Numbered from the stretch's first letter, positions 44,528 to 53,025 are shown. The stretch is 64,000 bases of DNA from Mycobacterium sp. DL592 (GCF_011694515.1 NZ_CP050192.1:1911031-1975030); one strand, 5' to 3'. Notes: generated from the sequence alone by a model not told the origin. Numbers and translations: made by a program.

Positions 44528-45720
44528 GCAGAGGTCCGTTCGACGGCAAGGCCGTCATCACTGGTGCCGGTAAGTCCGCGGTCGGGCGCAGGCTGGGTCG
44601 CACCGGCTTGGACCTGACGCTGGAGGCGGTGTTGCGCGCGATCGCCGATGCCGGGCTGTCGGTCGACGACGTCGACGGCATCGCCAGCTATCCCGGCCCG
44701 GCCGCCGCGGGGGCCGGGTTCTCCGGGGCCAGCGTCACCGAGGTGCGCACCGCCCTCGGGCTGCGCAGCCGCTGGTACATGTCGTCGCTGGAGACCGCGG
44801 GCCAGATCGGCCCGGTGATCGAGGCATGCATGGCGGTGGCGCTCGGCCTGGCCAATCACGTCGTGGTGTTCCGGTCGGTCTGGGAGTCCACGGCTGCCGC
44901 GCACGCCGGCGGTGGCCACGCCTCGGTGCTGCTCGGCGGTGGCGGCAAGTTGCCCGTGCAGATGGAGTGGACGGCGCCGTTCGGGGCGCTGTCGGCCGCC
45001 AACTGGCTGGCCATGCCGGCCCAGCGCTACATGCACGATTTCGGGCTGACCCGCGAGCAGCTCGGGGCGATCGCGATCAACGCCCGCCGCAACGCCGGCG
45101 GCAATCCCGATGCGGTCTACCGCGATCCGATGTCGATGGAGGACTATCTTTCGGCGCGGATGATCTCCGAACCATTGTGTCTGTTCGACTGTGACGTTCC
45201 GTGCGACGGCGCCACCGCTGTCATCGTGTCGCGCCGCGACGCCGCGGCAGGCCTGCCACGCCACCCGCTGACCGTGGAGTCGGTGGGCCCCGGGATGTTC
45301 GAAAGGCCAACGTGGGAGCAACGTTTCGACATCACGACGATGGCGGCTCACGATTCGGCGGCGACGCTTTGGGACAACACCTCACTGCGGCCGGCCGACG
45401 TTGACATGGCCCAGTTGTACGACGGGTTCAGCTTCCTGACCGTGATGTGGTTGGAGGCGTTGGGATTCTGCGAACACGGCCGGGTCGGCGAGTTCATCGA
45501 AGGGGGAGAACGAATCGCGCTCGAGGGGCAGCTGCCGTTGAACACCAGCGGCGGCCAGCTCTCCGGCGGGCGCCTGCACGGGATGGGGTTCCTGCACGAG
45601 GCCTGTGTGCAGCTGTGGGAAGAAGGCGGTGAGCGTCAGGCCGTACGCACGCCGGACCTGGTGGCCGTCGGGGTCGGCGGCGGGCCGGTCGCCGGTTCGA
45701 TGCTGGTGAGCAGCCGATGA
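44524..45720 (+). CDS. SCP2-thiolase-like protein lacking the nucleophilic cysteine (Ltp2-type)
   Basis: 398 residues from GTG 44524. Thiolase-fold lipid-transfer type: KAVITGAGKSAVGRRLGRTGLDLTLEAVLRAIADAGLSVDDVDGIASYPGP at the N-terminus and PLNTSGGQLSGGRLHGMGFLHEACVQLWEEGGERQ at the C-terminus. Where thiolases have the acyl-accepting Cys, the sequence is YMSSLETAGQIGPVIEA, with no Cys. This, with a DUF35 gene immediately after, resembles the Ltp2-ChsH2 type of acyl-CoA retro-aldolase of steroid side-chain degradation. A degenerate thiolase of other function is the alternative. Confidence 0.85.
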   Translation: MSRGPFDGKAVITGAGKSAVGRRLGRTGLDLTLEAVLRAIADAGLSVDDVDGIASYPGPAAAGAGFSGASVTEVRTALGLRSRWYMSSLETAGQIGPVIEACMAVALGLANHVVVFRSVWESTAAAHAGGGHASVLLGGGGKLPVQMEWTAPFGALSAANWLAMPAQRYMHDFGLTREQLGAIAINARRNAGGNPDAVYRDPMSMEDYLSARMISEPLCLFDCDVPCDGATAVIVSRRDAAAGLPRHPLTVESVGPGMFERPTWEQRFDITTMAAHDSAATLWDNTSLRPADVDMAQLYDGFSFLTVMWLEALGFCEHGRVGEFIEGGERIALEGQLPLNTSGGQLSGGRLHGMGFLHEACVQLWEEGGERQAVRTPDLVAVGVGGGPVAGSMLVSSR

Positions 45721-46166
45721 GTGACAGGGGCTACCAGCGCCCCGCACTGCGGCTGGCCCCTAGTCCCACACCGGAATCCACCGCCTTCTGGACCGGTGGG
45801 CGCAACGGCGACCTACTGATCTCACGCTGTCACGCTTGCGGGCACTTCTTCCACCCGCCCGGCCCGGTCTGCTGGCGCTGCCGCAGCGCCAACGTCGCAC
45901 CGGAGAAGGTGTCGGGACGGGCAACGGTCGCGGCGTTCACCGTCGACCGGCAGCCCTGGATACCGGGATTCGAGCCGCCCTACATCGTGGCGATGGTCGA
46001 ACTCGCCGAGGAGCCGGACACCCGGCTGATCACCAACATTGTCGACATCGCACCCGAGGACATCCGGGTGGGGCTGGAGGTCGAGGTGTTCTTCGAAGAC
46101 TGGACCGCACTGTCCGGCGATGAGGACAGCCGGGTGTGGATACCGCTGTTCCGGCCGGTGCGATGA
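45717..46166 (+). CDS. DUF35/OB-fold zinc-ribbon protein, acyl-CoA-associated
   Basis: 149 residues. The zinc ribbon is CHACGHFFHPPGPVCWRCRS (four Cys), followed by the OB-fold strand pattern ATVAAFTVDRQPWIPGFEPPYIVAMVELAEEPDTRLITNIVDIAPEDIRVGLEVEVFFEDW. This is the DUF35 partner type that binds next to thiolase-like enzymes or MaoC hydratases. ATGA overlap with the thiolase-like gene implies a stoichiometric complex. Confidence 0.92.
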   Translation: MSDRGYQRPALRLAPSPTPESTAFWTGGRNGDLLISRCHACGHFFHPPGPVCWRCRSANVAPEKVSGRATVAAFTVDRQPWIPGFEPPYIVAMVELAEEPDTRLITNIVDIAPEDIRVGLEVEVFFEDWTALSGDEDSRVWIPLFRPVR

Positions 46167-46170
46167 CCGA

Positions 46171-46434
46171 TCAGTCGCGAACCCACACCGAGATGTAGCC
46201 GATCGGAATCCCGGTGTGCGTGGCGATGCATTCGCGGGCAGCGAGTTCGACTGCGGCGCGGGTGTTCGCCTCGGTCACCTCGTTGATCTCGGGGATGGCG
46301 ACGATCCACCGGTTGTTCTCCGGGCGGATGTCGATCTCGAAGCACTGACCGGCGACGGGGCGCAGCACACGGTGGGAACGGACGCTACGTTGCGGACGAT
46401 TGGAGAAGCCGCGAGTTCTGTACAGGGTGCGCAT
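46171..46434 (-). CDS. Small HicB/DUF1902-like protein
   Basis: 87 residues from ATG 46434 (GGAAAG upstream); longer upstream starts are possible. The core FEIDIRPENNRWIVAIPEINEVTEANTRAAVELAARECIATHTGIP has the beta-beta-alpha pattern of HicB-type antitoxin-like domains. No HicA toxin gene is adjacent, so it is likely a stand-alone protein of unknown role, as is common in mycobacteria. Confidence 0.55.
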   Translation of the reverse strand: MRTLYRTRGFSNRPQRSVRSHRVLRPVAGQCFEIDIRPENNRWIVAIPEINEVTEANTRAAVELAARECIATHTGIPIGYISVWVRD

Positions 46435-46585
46435 CTTCTTGCTTTCCGAAACGTTTTTGGGCCGCCGGAAAAGATACAACCCGTCCGGCCGAATCTCCAA
46501 ATCCGTGTCAAGGGTTTATCGCAGCATTCGTCCAGGTAATTCATAATTGCGACAACCCGTTGACCGCCGACGAGAGCCAACCACC

Positions 46586-46960
46586 ATGGACGACAACGTT
46601 TCCCCAGCGCAGCGTATCGACGCGCGGATCGCCGAACTGGATGACTGGCGCGGTGAGATGCTGGCCCGGATCCGGGCGGTGATCAAGCAGGCCGACCCCG
46701 ACGTCGTCGAGGAATGGAAATGGCGTGGCGTTCCGGTGTGGTCGCACGCCGGCATCATCTGCACGGGGGAGACCTACAACAGCGTCGTGAAGGTGACATT
46801 CGCCAAAGGGGCGGCGCTGCCGGATCCGTCCGGATTGTTCAACTCGAGTTTGGACGGCAATACCCGGCGGGCCATCGACTTTCGGGACGGCGACGTCGTC
46901 GACGACGAGGCACTGACCGCGCTCATCCACGCGGCGGTGGCGCTGAACACGTCGCGGTAG
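46586..46960 (+). CDS. DUF1801 domain protein
   Basis: 124 residues. The pattern RIDARIAELDDWRGEMLARIRAVIKQADPDVVEEWKWRGVPVWSHAGIICTGETYNSVVKVTFAKGAALPDPSGLFNSSLDGNTRRAIDFRDGDVVDDEALTALIHAAVALN matches the YdhG/DUF1801 family (frataxin-like fold). The role of the family is not settled. The ATG at 46586 was preferred to an earlier in-frame start for family length. Convergent with the response regulator gene. Confidence 0.85.
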   Translation: MDDNVSPAQRIDARIAELDDWRGEMLARIRAVIKQADPDVVEEWKWRGVPVWSHAGIICTGETYNSVVKVTFAKGAALPDPSGLFNSSLDGNTRRAIDFRDGDVVDDEALTALIHAAVALNTSR

Positions 46961-46966
46961 CCGCGG

Positions 46967-47614
46967 TCATTCCAACAGACGCCGCCGCATCGCCTCGGCG
47001 ACCGCTGCGCCCCGGTCGGACACGCCGAGCTTCTCGTAGAGCTTCTGAATGTGGGTGCGCACCGTCGCCGGCGAGAGGTGGATCTGCTTGCTGATTTCGG
47101 GCACCGAGAAGCCCTCGGCGATGAACCGGACGACTTCCAGCTCGCGCGATGTCAGCACCATCATGTTGCCCTTGGCGCGCTTGCGGACCTCGCTGGCCAG
47201 ACCCCGGGCCAGCTCGGGCGGCACGACCTCCTCGCCGCGGGCGATGGCCCGCACGGCGTCGACTACCTGCTCCGGTGGGGCCTCCTTGCTGATGAAGCCC
47301 AGCGCCCCCGACGACAACGCCTCGTAGACGATGCTGCTGTCGTCGAACGCCGAGACCAGCAACACCTTGGTGGGAAGTTCGTCGCGGGACACCGCATTGG
47401 CCAGTGCCACCCCGTCGAGCCCCGGCATCTTGTAGTCGACCACCGCGACGTCGGGCGTCAGCTCCCGGATGGCGTCGAGCGCGGCGCGGCCGTCGGCGGC
47501 CTCGCCGACCACCTCGATGCCGCCGCTGGCCCGCAGCACCCGGACCATGCCTTCGCGGAACAGCGGGTGGTCGTCACACACCACCACGCGGGTGCGGGTC
47601 TCCGACGTCTGCAT
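46967..47614 (-). CDS. NarL/LuxR-type response regulator
   Basis: 215 residues. Receiver domain with VVVCDDHPLFREGMVRVL, the phosphoacceptor Asp in DVAVVDYKMPGLDGVAL and Lys in GFISKEAPPEQVV. The C-terminal LuxR helix-turn-helix is TSRELEVVRFIAEGFSVPEISKQIHLSPATVRTHIQKLYEKLGVSDRGAAV. It is the output partner of the histidine kinase gene 56 bases upstream, and probably regulates the symporter operon in which it is the last gene. Confidence 0.94.
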   Translation of the reverse strand: MQTSETRTRVVVCDDHPLFREGMVRVLRASGGIEVVGEAADGRAALDAIRELTPDVAVVDYKMPGLDGVALANAVSRDELPTKVLLVSAFDDSSIVYEALSSGALGFISKEAPPEQVVDAVRAIARGEEVVPPELARGLASEVRKRAKGNMMVLTSRELEVVRFIAEGFSVPEISKQIHLSPATVRTHIQKLYEKLGVSDRGAAVAEAMRRRLLE

Positions 47615-47670
47615 GTCGCCACCCCGCCTTCCTTGCGACTGTGGATGGACTGTACCGCGACGAACGCGGA

Positions 47671-48921
47671 TCAGGTGGTGTGGTGCAGCGGAACTGTCAC
47701 CGTCACCAGGGTGCCGTGCGGTCCGGAGTCGACGTCGAACTCGCCTTCGGCAGCGCGGACCTTGGTGCGGATGGCGGCCAGGCCGATGTGGCCTTCTTCG
47801 ACGACTTTGGTGAGATCGACATCGGCCATCCCGTGGCCGTCATCGCGAACGATGATGCGTCCCAAGGTGTCTGTGAGTTCCAGGCCGAGCTGCACGGTGC
47901 GGGCGCCGGCATGTTTGACGATGTTGTTGGTCAGTTCCCGCGCGCAGCTGAACAGCAGGGGATCGGCGTCGGTGCGCACCCCCTCCGGCCACCCGTCGGC
48001 GTCGAGATCGACTGTCAGCCCGCCACGTTCGGCGACGGTGTGGGCAAGCTGTTCGACGGCGGTATGCAGGCCGGACCGGTTGAGCACCTCCGGGTGCAAT
48101 TCACGCACGACATCGCGCAGCAGGTGGACGGCGTCGGTCAACGTGGTGCCCATCCGGTCGATGGCCTCGGTGGATCCCGACCGGATCGCGGCGAGGTCGT
48201 AGCGTGCGGCAAGCACCGATTGCAGCGCGCCGTCGTGGAGGCGTTCGGAGAGTTCGGTCTGTTCCCGCATCTCCAGACCGACCATCTCGTCGAGCAGCTC
48301 AGTGCGCTGCACCAACAGGTTCCGGATGGTGGTGACGCGGGCCCGCTGGATGTAGGACAACATCACCGACCCGCAGGCTACGGTGGCCAGCAGCGTGGCG
48401 TGCAAGATGATCGGGGGCCAGGGCTCCTCGTTGGCGGCCTGGTTGATCCAGTTGGCCACCACCTGTGCGAGGACCACCAGGACCGCCATGACCGCGGTCA
48501 TGCGGACACTGAGTTGGGCGGCGGCGATGATCGGCACCAGGAACAGGCCTTCGCGCAGGAGATCGGAGGTCCAGCTCTCCGGGGACGCGATGCCGGTGAT
48601 CGCGGTGATCGACGCGACGACCGTGACGTCGGCGAGCAGAACCGCGAACGCGATGGGCGCCGAGAAGCTGTCGACCGTGCGGCGCGGGGTGAAGGCCCAC
48701 ACCGCCCATCCCGCCACGGTGGCGAGGTACACCCCGACGATCAGCATGCACAGCCCGAACTTGTCGTGCGGGCGTTCGATCACCAGTGTGACGATGATGA
48801 ACGCCGAGAGCAGCAGCCGCAGGCCCAGTTGCAGTCGTGAGCCGGCCAGCAGGTGCCGGTCGAGGCGGGAGGCGATATCGACTCGGGGCGCGGCGGGTGT
48901 GCGCTGTGCTGCTGGCGGCAT
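47671..48921 (-). CDS. Membrane sensor histidine kinase (HisKA_3 type)
   Basis: 416 residues from ATG 48921 with an AGGAG site; a TTG at 48948 overlapping the symporter stop is less likely. Six hydrophobic segments (from LQLGLRLLLSAFIIVTLVI to ILHATLLATVACGSVMLSYI) form a membrane sensor without a large external domain. The dimerisation/phospho helix has LSERLHDGALQSVLAARYDL with the His. The ATP-binding domain has RELTNNIVKHAGA, IVRDDGHGMAD and EGHIGLAAIRTKVRAAEGEF. It pairs with the adjacent LuxR-type regulator. Confidence 0.93.
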   Translation of the reverse strand: MPPAAQRTPAAPRVDIASRLDRHLLAGSRLQLGLRLLLSAFIIVTLVIERPHDKFGLCMLIVGVYLATVAGWAVWAFTPRRTVDSFSAPIAFAVLLADVTVVASITAITGIASPESWTSDLLREGLFLVPIIAAAQLSVRMTAVMAVLVVLAQVVANWINQAANEEPWPPIILHATLLATVACGSVMLSYIQRARVTTIRNLLVQRTELLDEMVGLEMREQTELSERLHDGALQSVLAARYDLAAIRSGSTEAIDRMGTTLTDAVHLLRDVVRELHPEVLNRSGLHTAVEQLAHTVAERGGLTVDLDADGWPEGVRTDADPLLFSCARELTNNIVKHAGARTVQLGLELTDTLGRIIVRDDGHGMADVDLTKVVEEGHIGLAAIRTKVRAAEGEFDVDSGPHGTLVTVTVPLHHTT

Positions 48922-48944
48922 CGGAGTCTCCTGTCGCTCGGGCT

Positions 48945-50414
48945 TCAACGATAGGCCCGGCTGATCCGTTCGGGTTGCGCGATCCGGTCCTCGGGGGTGT
49001 GGGCCGGGCGGATCGCGCTGATCGCGGCCACCGCGGCGAGATTGGCGGCCAGGGCGACCAGTCCCGCGTTGATCCCGTGGAACGGGTCACGGTCGGTGAA
49101 GACCAGCCAGCTCACCAGGCTCACGCCGATCACCAGGCCGCTGAGGATGGCGGTGGCGGAGATCTTGCGCCACAACAGGGCAAGCAACACCGCAGGCATC
49201 AGTTGCGCCATCCCTTCGTAGGAGATCAGCGACAGGCGCACCAGCGCGTTGGGCCAGACGTAGGTCATCGCCAGGGCGGCGATGCCGGCAAGCAACGCCA
49301 CTGCCTGTGACAGTTCACGCTGCCGTGGTGCCGTGCGCGGGTGGATGCCCAGAACTGAACGGCCCCACATGGTTCCGATGACGAGCATGAACATCGCCAT
49401 CGGGACGATCGCCGAGAGTGCGCCGGCCGCGCCGATCACCCCGAGCAGCCAGGCCGGCATCACGGATTCGATCATCGCGAACAGCGCCAGGTTGGAGTCC
49501 TTCAGCCCCGGCACGACGATCAGTGCGGCCAGGCCCAGGATCACCGGCACGAACAGCAGCACCTGATAAAACGGCAGGATGATGGCGTTCTTGCGCAGTG
49601 TCTGAGCGCTTTTCGCACCGAGGTAGGCCGTCACCTGGGTGGGAAACACCGTCAGCACGACGCCGTTGAGGACGACGGTGGACACGAACCAGCCGATGCC
49701 CAGGGTGTGGCCGGCCGGTCCCGGTAGCGTCAGCCAGTCCCGGTGGGCTTGGCTGATCCGGGCAAACATCTCGCGGTAGGACCCGAAGTAGTGCAGCGGG
49801 ATGTAGATGAACACCAGGCTCAGTGTGCTGACCGCGAGGATGTCCTTGAGCACCGAAACCCAGGCGCTGCCCCGTAATCCGCTAGCGAGGATGAACGCCT
49901 CGGAGACCACGAACGCCACCAGGTAGGCCACCGACAGCCCGATGGTGCCGTAGCTGACCGTCGTGACCACCACGCCCATTCCGGTGATCTGCAGTTGGAT
50001 GTAGGGCAGGACGAACACGGTGGCCAGTATCGCGGTGAGCGCGCCGAGCCAGGGTGCGGCGAATCGGTGCGCGACGATGTCGCTGATGCCGACCAGGTTG
50101 TGTCGGTGGGCGTAGGTCCACAGGATCGGCCCGACGAGATAGCTCACGCTCATGCCGATCGAGACGTAGGCGACGACGTAGAGCGCCGAAAGTCCATGGG
50201 TGTAGGACCATCCGGCGGCGCCGAGGTAGCTGAAGCTGGTGTAACTCTCGCCGGCCATCAGCACCAGGGTGAACAGCAGTCCCAGGCTGCGGCCGCCGAT
50301 CGACCAGCCGGTCAGATCGGCGGTGTGCGCGACGCTTCGGCGGGCGGCGACACCGAGTGCGACGGTGGCGGCCAGAAAGGCGGCGAGCACCGTCACGGAG
50401 ACGGCCGCATTCAT
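48945..50414 (-). CDS. Sodium:solute symporter (SSS family, monocarboxylate-type)
   Basis: 489 residues with about 13 helices. Family patterns are TGWSIGGRSLGLLFTLVLMAGESYTSFSYLGAAGWSYTHGLSALYVVAYVSIGMSVSYLVGPILW, HNLVGISDIVAHRF and ALSAIVPMAMFMLVIGTMWGRSVLG. The presence of a DUF3311 partner gene and the LGAAGWSYxxG segment suggest a carboxylate (acetate/pyruvate-type) permease. The start overlaps the DUF3311 stop. The sensor kinase and regulator lie directly downstream, so transport and sensing of the same solute are likely linked. Confidence 0.9.
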   Translation of the reverse strand: MNAAVSVTVLAAFLAATVALGVAARRSVAHTADLTGWSIGGRSLGLLFTLVLMAGESYTSFSYLGAAGWSYTHGLSALYVVAYVSIGMSVSYLVGPILWTYAHRHNLVGISDIVAHRFAAPWLGALTAILATVFVLPYIQLQITGMGVVVTTVSYGTIGLSVAYLVAFVVSEAFILASGLRGSAWVSVLKDILAVSTLSLVFIYIPLHYFGSYREMFARISQAHRDWLTLPGPAGHTLGIGWFVSTVVLNGVVLTVFPTQVTAYLGAKSAQTLRKNAIILPFYQVLLFVPVILGLAALIVVPGLKDSNLALFAMIESVMPAWLLGVIGAAGALSAIVPMAMFMLVIGTMWGRSVLGIHPRTAPRQRELSQAVALLAGIAALAMTYVWPNALVRLSLISYEGMAQLMPAVLLALLWRKISATAILSGLVIGVSLVSWLVFTDRDPFHGINAGLVALAANLAAVAAISAIRPAHTPEDRIAQPERISRAYR

Positions 50415-50614
50415 GCGTCGTCACTCTCGTCTGCGCGGAACACCGGATCGCCGCGGGCGGCCAGGAAAACGAACAGCGGGGTCAGCAGTGTGGCAACCAT
50501 CAGCCACGGACCCAGCAGGTGGGGGTGGTTGACCAGGGGCAGGGGAGCCAGGAACAGAACCACCGGAGCCAGGAGCCACAGCAGCGACCACCGTCCGCGC
50601 AGGATCTCGAGCAT
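50411..50614 (-). CDS. DUF3311 small membrane protein, symporter partner
   Basis: 67 residues, MLEILRGRWSLLWLLAPVVLFLAPLPLVNHPHLLGPWLMVATLLTPLFVFLAARGDPVF. Two helices joined by a short loop with NHxxLLGPW, the DUF3311 pattern. Ribosome site GAAAGG. Such proteins are found just upstream of SSS transporters and are thought to be small auxiliary subunits. First gene of a four-gene operon. Confidence 0.85.
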   Translation of the reverse strand: MLEILRGRWSLLWLLAPVVLFLAPLPLVNHPHLLGPWLMVATLLTPLFVFLAARGDPVFRADESDDA

Positions 50615-50753
50615 GGGCTGAGCCTTTCTCACCTTGACCGGTTCGCATGAAGCATCCCAGGCAGGCGCCGCCGCGGTATCGGATCCGCGCGAAGCCCGCC
50701 TGCCGGCGATGGGTGGCGGATAGGCTCGGTCAACGGCATTCGGGGGTCCGGGT

Positions 50754-51647
50754 ATGGCAACAACAGCAGCGCTCGTCGGGCGTATCGGCGGGCTGGCGGT
50801 CGCGTTGGGGATCGGGGCGGCGATCGGCACGGCGCTGGCATCCTCGGCATCGGCGGACTCGCCCTCAGCCGGCTCCGAGCATGCCGCGTCGGCCACCGGT
50901 GGTGCGGGTCCCCGGTCCGGCGCTACTGCGCATGCGTCCCGTCCCGCGTCGTCGGGTGCCGCGGTGTCGGCGCGGGTCGTGCGGACGGCTGCGGCACCAG
51001 TGCACCGCAGCCTGCCGCCGACGACCACCGTCGATCCGATTCGCCTGCCGCTGCTCGGGACGGAGACCATTCCGTGGCCGTCGACCAATGTTCCGGACGG
51101 CACCGGAATCAAGGCGACTCCGCCGACTCCGGTGAAGGTTCATGTCGGCTTCAAGGGGCAGATCGCGATCTTTCAGAACCTGCCGTTCAGCCTGCCGAGG
51201 CTGCCAGCGTTCTTCGTCACCAAGGTGTCCGGCAGCGCGATGCTCACCGACAACACGGTCTACGACCTGCACAACGTCGACCAATACGACTGGAACAAGC
51301 TCACCGGCATCTCGTTCAACATCCTGCGGCCCGACCAGAACGCATTGATGGTGGCGTGGCGCTACAACGTCAATGCCAAGCAGTTCGAGATCGCGCCGTA
51401 CTACAACGTCGACCTGGCCCGGATCCTGCCGACGCAGTCCGAGATCATTCCGGTGCCGATCGGCCAAACCTTCACGTTCTCAGTCGATTACAACGGGATC
51501 ACGGTGTCGTACGCGAATTCCTCAGTGTTCAAACCGATTCCGGCGGATTTGCATCCCAATCAGCTGACCGCGTTTCGGGTGCAAACCTGGTTCGGCGGTA
51601 CGAGCCTTCCGCCGCGGAGCCTGACGTTGTACATGAACCTGAACTAG
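50754..51647 (+). CDS. Secreted protein with the mycobacterial GRxGGLAxALG leader
   Basis: 297 residues. The leader ATTAALVGRIGGLAVALGIGAAIGTALASSASA closely matches that of the PGRS-like protein at 6504-7417 (YVGRVGGLAIALGVGVGIAALPALAWA). A Ser/Ala/Thr-rich spacer to about residue 90 is followed by a folded domain with KVHVGFKGQIAIFQNLPFSLPRLPAFFVTKVSGSAML, DLHNVDQYDWNKLTGISFNILRPDQNALMVAWRYNVNAKQFEIAPYYNVD and a GGTSLPPRSLTLYMNLN end. I do not recognise the domain; the beta-rich pattern could be a binding module. Confidence 0.8.
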   Translation: MATTAALVGRIGGLAVALGIGAAIGTALASSASADSPSAGSEHAASATGGAGPRSGATAHASRPASSGAAVSARVVRTAAAPVHRSLPPTTTVDPIRLPLLGTETIPWPSTNVPDGTGIKATPPTPVKVHVGFKGQIAIFQNLPFSLPRLPAFFVTKVSGSAMLTDNTVYDLHNVDQYDWNKLTGISFNILRPDQNALMVAWRYNVNAKQFEIAPYYNVDLARILPTQSEIIPVPIGQTFTFSVDYNGITVSYANSSVFKPIPADLHPNQLTAFRVQTWFGGTSLPPRSLTLYMNLN

Positions 51648-51651
51648 TGAC

Positions 51652-52071
51652 ATGGAACTCTCTGACAAAGTGATCGCGTTCTTGTCCGAAGGAACTCGCA
51701 CGGGCAAACTGGGGTATGTCGCGACGGACGGCCGGCCGCTGGTGGTGCCGGTCTGGTTCATCGTCGACGGTCAGCAGCTGGTGTTCAACACCGGTCGGGA
51801 TACCGCGAAAGGTCATGCACTGCAGCGTGATCCGCGGGTGGTCATCTGTGTCGACGATCAGACTCCGCCGTTCTCGTTCGTTCAGGTTCAGGGCGTGGCG
51901 GCTATCGGTGAGGATCCCGACGAGTTGCTCCACACGGCAACCCGGATCGGAGGCCGGTACATGGGCGCCGACCGGGCAGACGAGTTCGGTCGGCGCAACG
52001 CGGTGCCCGGCGAGCTCGTCGTCCGGATAACGCCGACGAAGGTGATCGCGGCATTCGATGTCGCGAACTGA
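51652..52071 (+). CDS. PPOX-fold (F420- or FMN-binding) oxidoreductase
   Basis: 139 residues, start 4 bases after the previous stop. Split-barrel pattern: MELSDKVIAFLSEGTRTGKLGYVATDGRPLVVPVWFIVDGQQLVFNTGRDTAKGHALQRDPRVVICVDDQTPPFSFVQVQGVAAI, with RTGKLGYV and GRPLVVPVWF at the cofactor site. This is the class usually annotated as PPOX-class F420-dependent enzyme in mycobacteria. Substrate unknown. Confidence 0.88.
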   Translation: MELSDKVIAFLSEGTRTGKLGYVATDGRPLVVPVWFIVDGQQLVFNTGRDTAKGHALQRDPRVVICVDDQTPPFSFVQVQGVAAIGEDPDELLHTATRIGGRYMGADRADEFGRRNAVPGELVVRITPTKVIAAFDVAN

Positions 52072-52147
52072 CGCGAAAACCATTGGTGGGGTTGCCTTCC
52101 CGGAAGCCAGCGCTTAAGCACCCCAGGGGCGATGCCTGTCCCGATTT

Positions 52148-52158
52148 GTCACCGTGAC
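52148..52158. promoter_or_regulatory. Palindrome GTCAC-C-GTGAC
   Basis: Eleven-base inverted repeat in the gap between the PPOX gene and the end of the convergent 52198-52908 gene. A near copy, GTCAC-T-GTGAC, lies at 53015-53025 on the other side of that gene; both are followed by GA. Their role is unknown. Confidence 0.3.
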
Positions 52159-52197
52159 GAAATGGCGTGAGCGCCGTTGGGGGACCAAGGGGAGTCG

Positions 52198-52908
52198 TCA
52201 GTAACTCATCGCCGCGAGAAGCGGCAACAACGCTATGACCGTGGACTGCCGGGCCGAGGGGGCGCCGTGGACCACGGCCGTGTACTGCTGGGCGCGAGCG
52301 ATGCCCAGATGTTGAGCGTTGGCATAGGTCGCCACGGACAGACCCCATTGCGGGTCAATCCAGTCGGACCACTGCGGCGAGAGAGTCGGCCCGGGTATTC
52401 CGGTGAGCAGTTCTCCAGTGAGCGCACCCGTACCGTCCAGCACCTGCCACGGCAGGGCGGCCTCGCAGTCCACGCGGGCATCGACGTGGTCATCGGCATC
52501 GAGGACGGTGAAGGTGTCCGGATGCTTGACCTTCAACAAGAGTGTCTTCTCGCGGGTGCTCTTGACGACCAGTGAGCCCGCCTCGTCGTGAATGGTCACG
52601 GTTGCCGGTGCATCATTGGCCGAGGTGATGCGCGCCAAGACGCGCCCCCGGGCACCGCGCAGTTCTGCATGGATGTCATTGCCGGCGTCCATTCCGGTGA
52701 GGGTCAGCGCCTTCCAGAACATCTGTGCGCCGCGTCCGCCTTTGTGCACTCGCGCGGTGACCGCGAGGAGTTCACCTGCTGCCGCGCGCAGCTCCCAACG
52801 GTGTTCGCCTCCGGTCAGGCCGGCCCGAAAGACGGCTGCGATGCTGTTGTGGCGGGTGATGTCGCTCAGCGACTGAGCGATCGGTTCTTCGTCGGGCGAG
52901 CTCACCAC
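52198..52908 (-). CDS. Uncharacterised protein, 236 residues
   Basis: Starts with GTG at 52908 or 52905. The protein has no membrane segment or signal peptide. Two similar beta-rich stretches are visible (HRWELRAAAGELLAVTARVHKGGRGAQMFWKALTLTGMD and DIHAELRGARGRVLARITSANDAPATVTIHDEAGSLVVKST), suggesting an all-beta fold with internal symmetry. The C-terminal part has PQWSDWIDPQWGLSVATYANAQHLGIARAQQYTAVVHG. I do not recognise a family and give no function. Codon use looks normal for the genome. Confidence 0.7.
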   Translation of the reverse strand: MVSSPDEEPIAQSLSDITRHNSIAAVFRAGLTGGEHRWELRAAAGELLAVTARVHKGGRGAQMFWKALTLTGMDAGNDIHAELRGARGRVLARITSANDAPATVTIHDEAGSLVVKSTREKTLLLKVKHPDTFTVLDADDHVDARVDCEAALPWQVLDGTGALTGELLTGIPGPTLSPQWSDWIDPQWGLSVATYANAQHLGIARAQQYTAVVHGAPSARQSTVIALLPLLAAMSY

Positions 52909-53014
52909 GAGATTATGTCTGCCTTGTACCGGTCACTGCATCGATCTGGCGTAATAGGTTGGTAGGCACCGATATTCAACGGATTAGGAGCAACCAACGA
53001 CGCCACCCCAATAC

Positions 53015-53025
53015 GTCACTGTGAC
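53015..53025. promoter_or_regulatory. Palindrome GTCAC-T-GTGAC upstream of the 52198-52908 gene
   Basis: Lies about 110 bases before the start of the minus-strand gene, so it could be an operator for it. It is the second copy of the motif at 52148. Confidence 0.35.

Noticed and set aside
46171..46434. HicAB toxin-antitoxin pair
   Set aside because: Only a HicB-like domain is present; the neighbours are a DUF35 protein and a DUF1801 protein, with no HicA-sized gene between.
52148..53025. GTCAC-n-GTGAC as CRP sites
   Set aside because: Mycobacterial CRP sites have GTGA and TCAC in the opposite order with a 6-base spacer; these palindromes are inverted in comparison.
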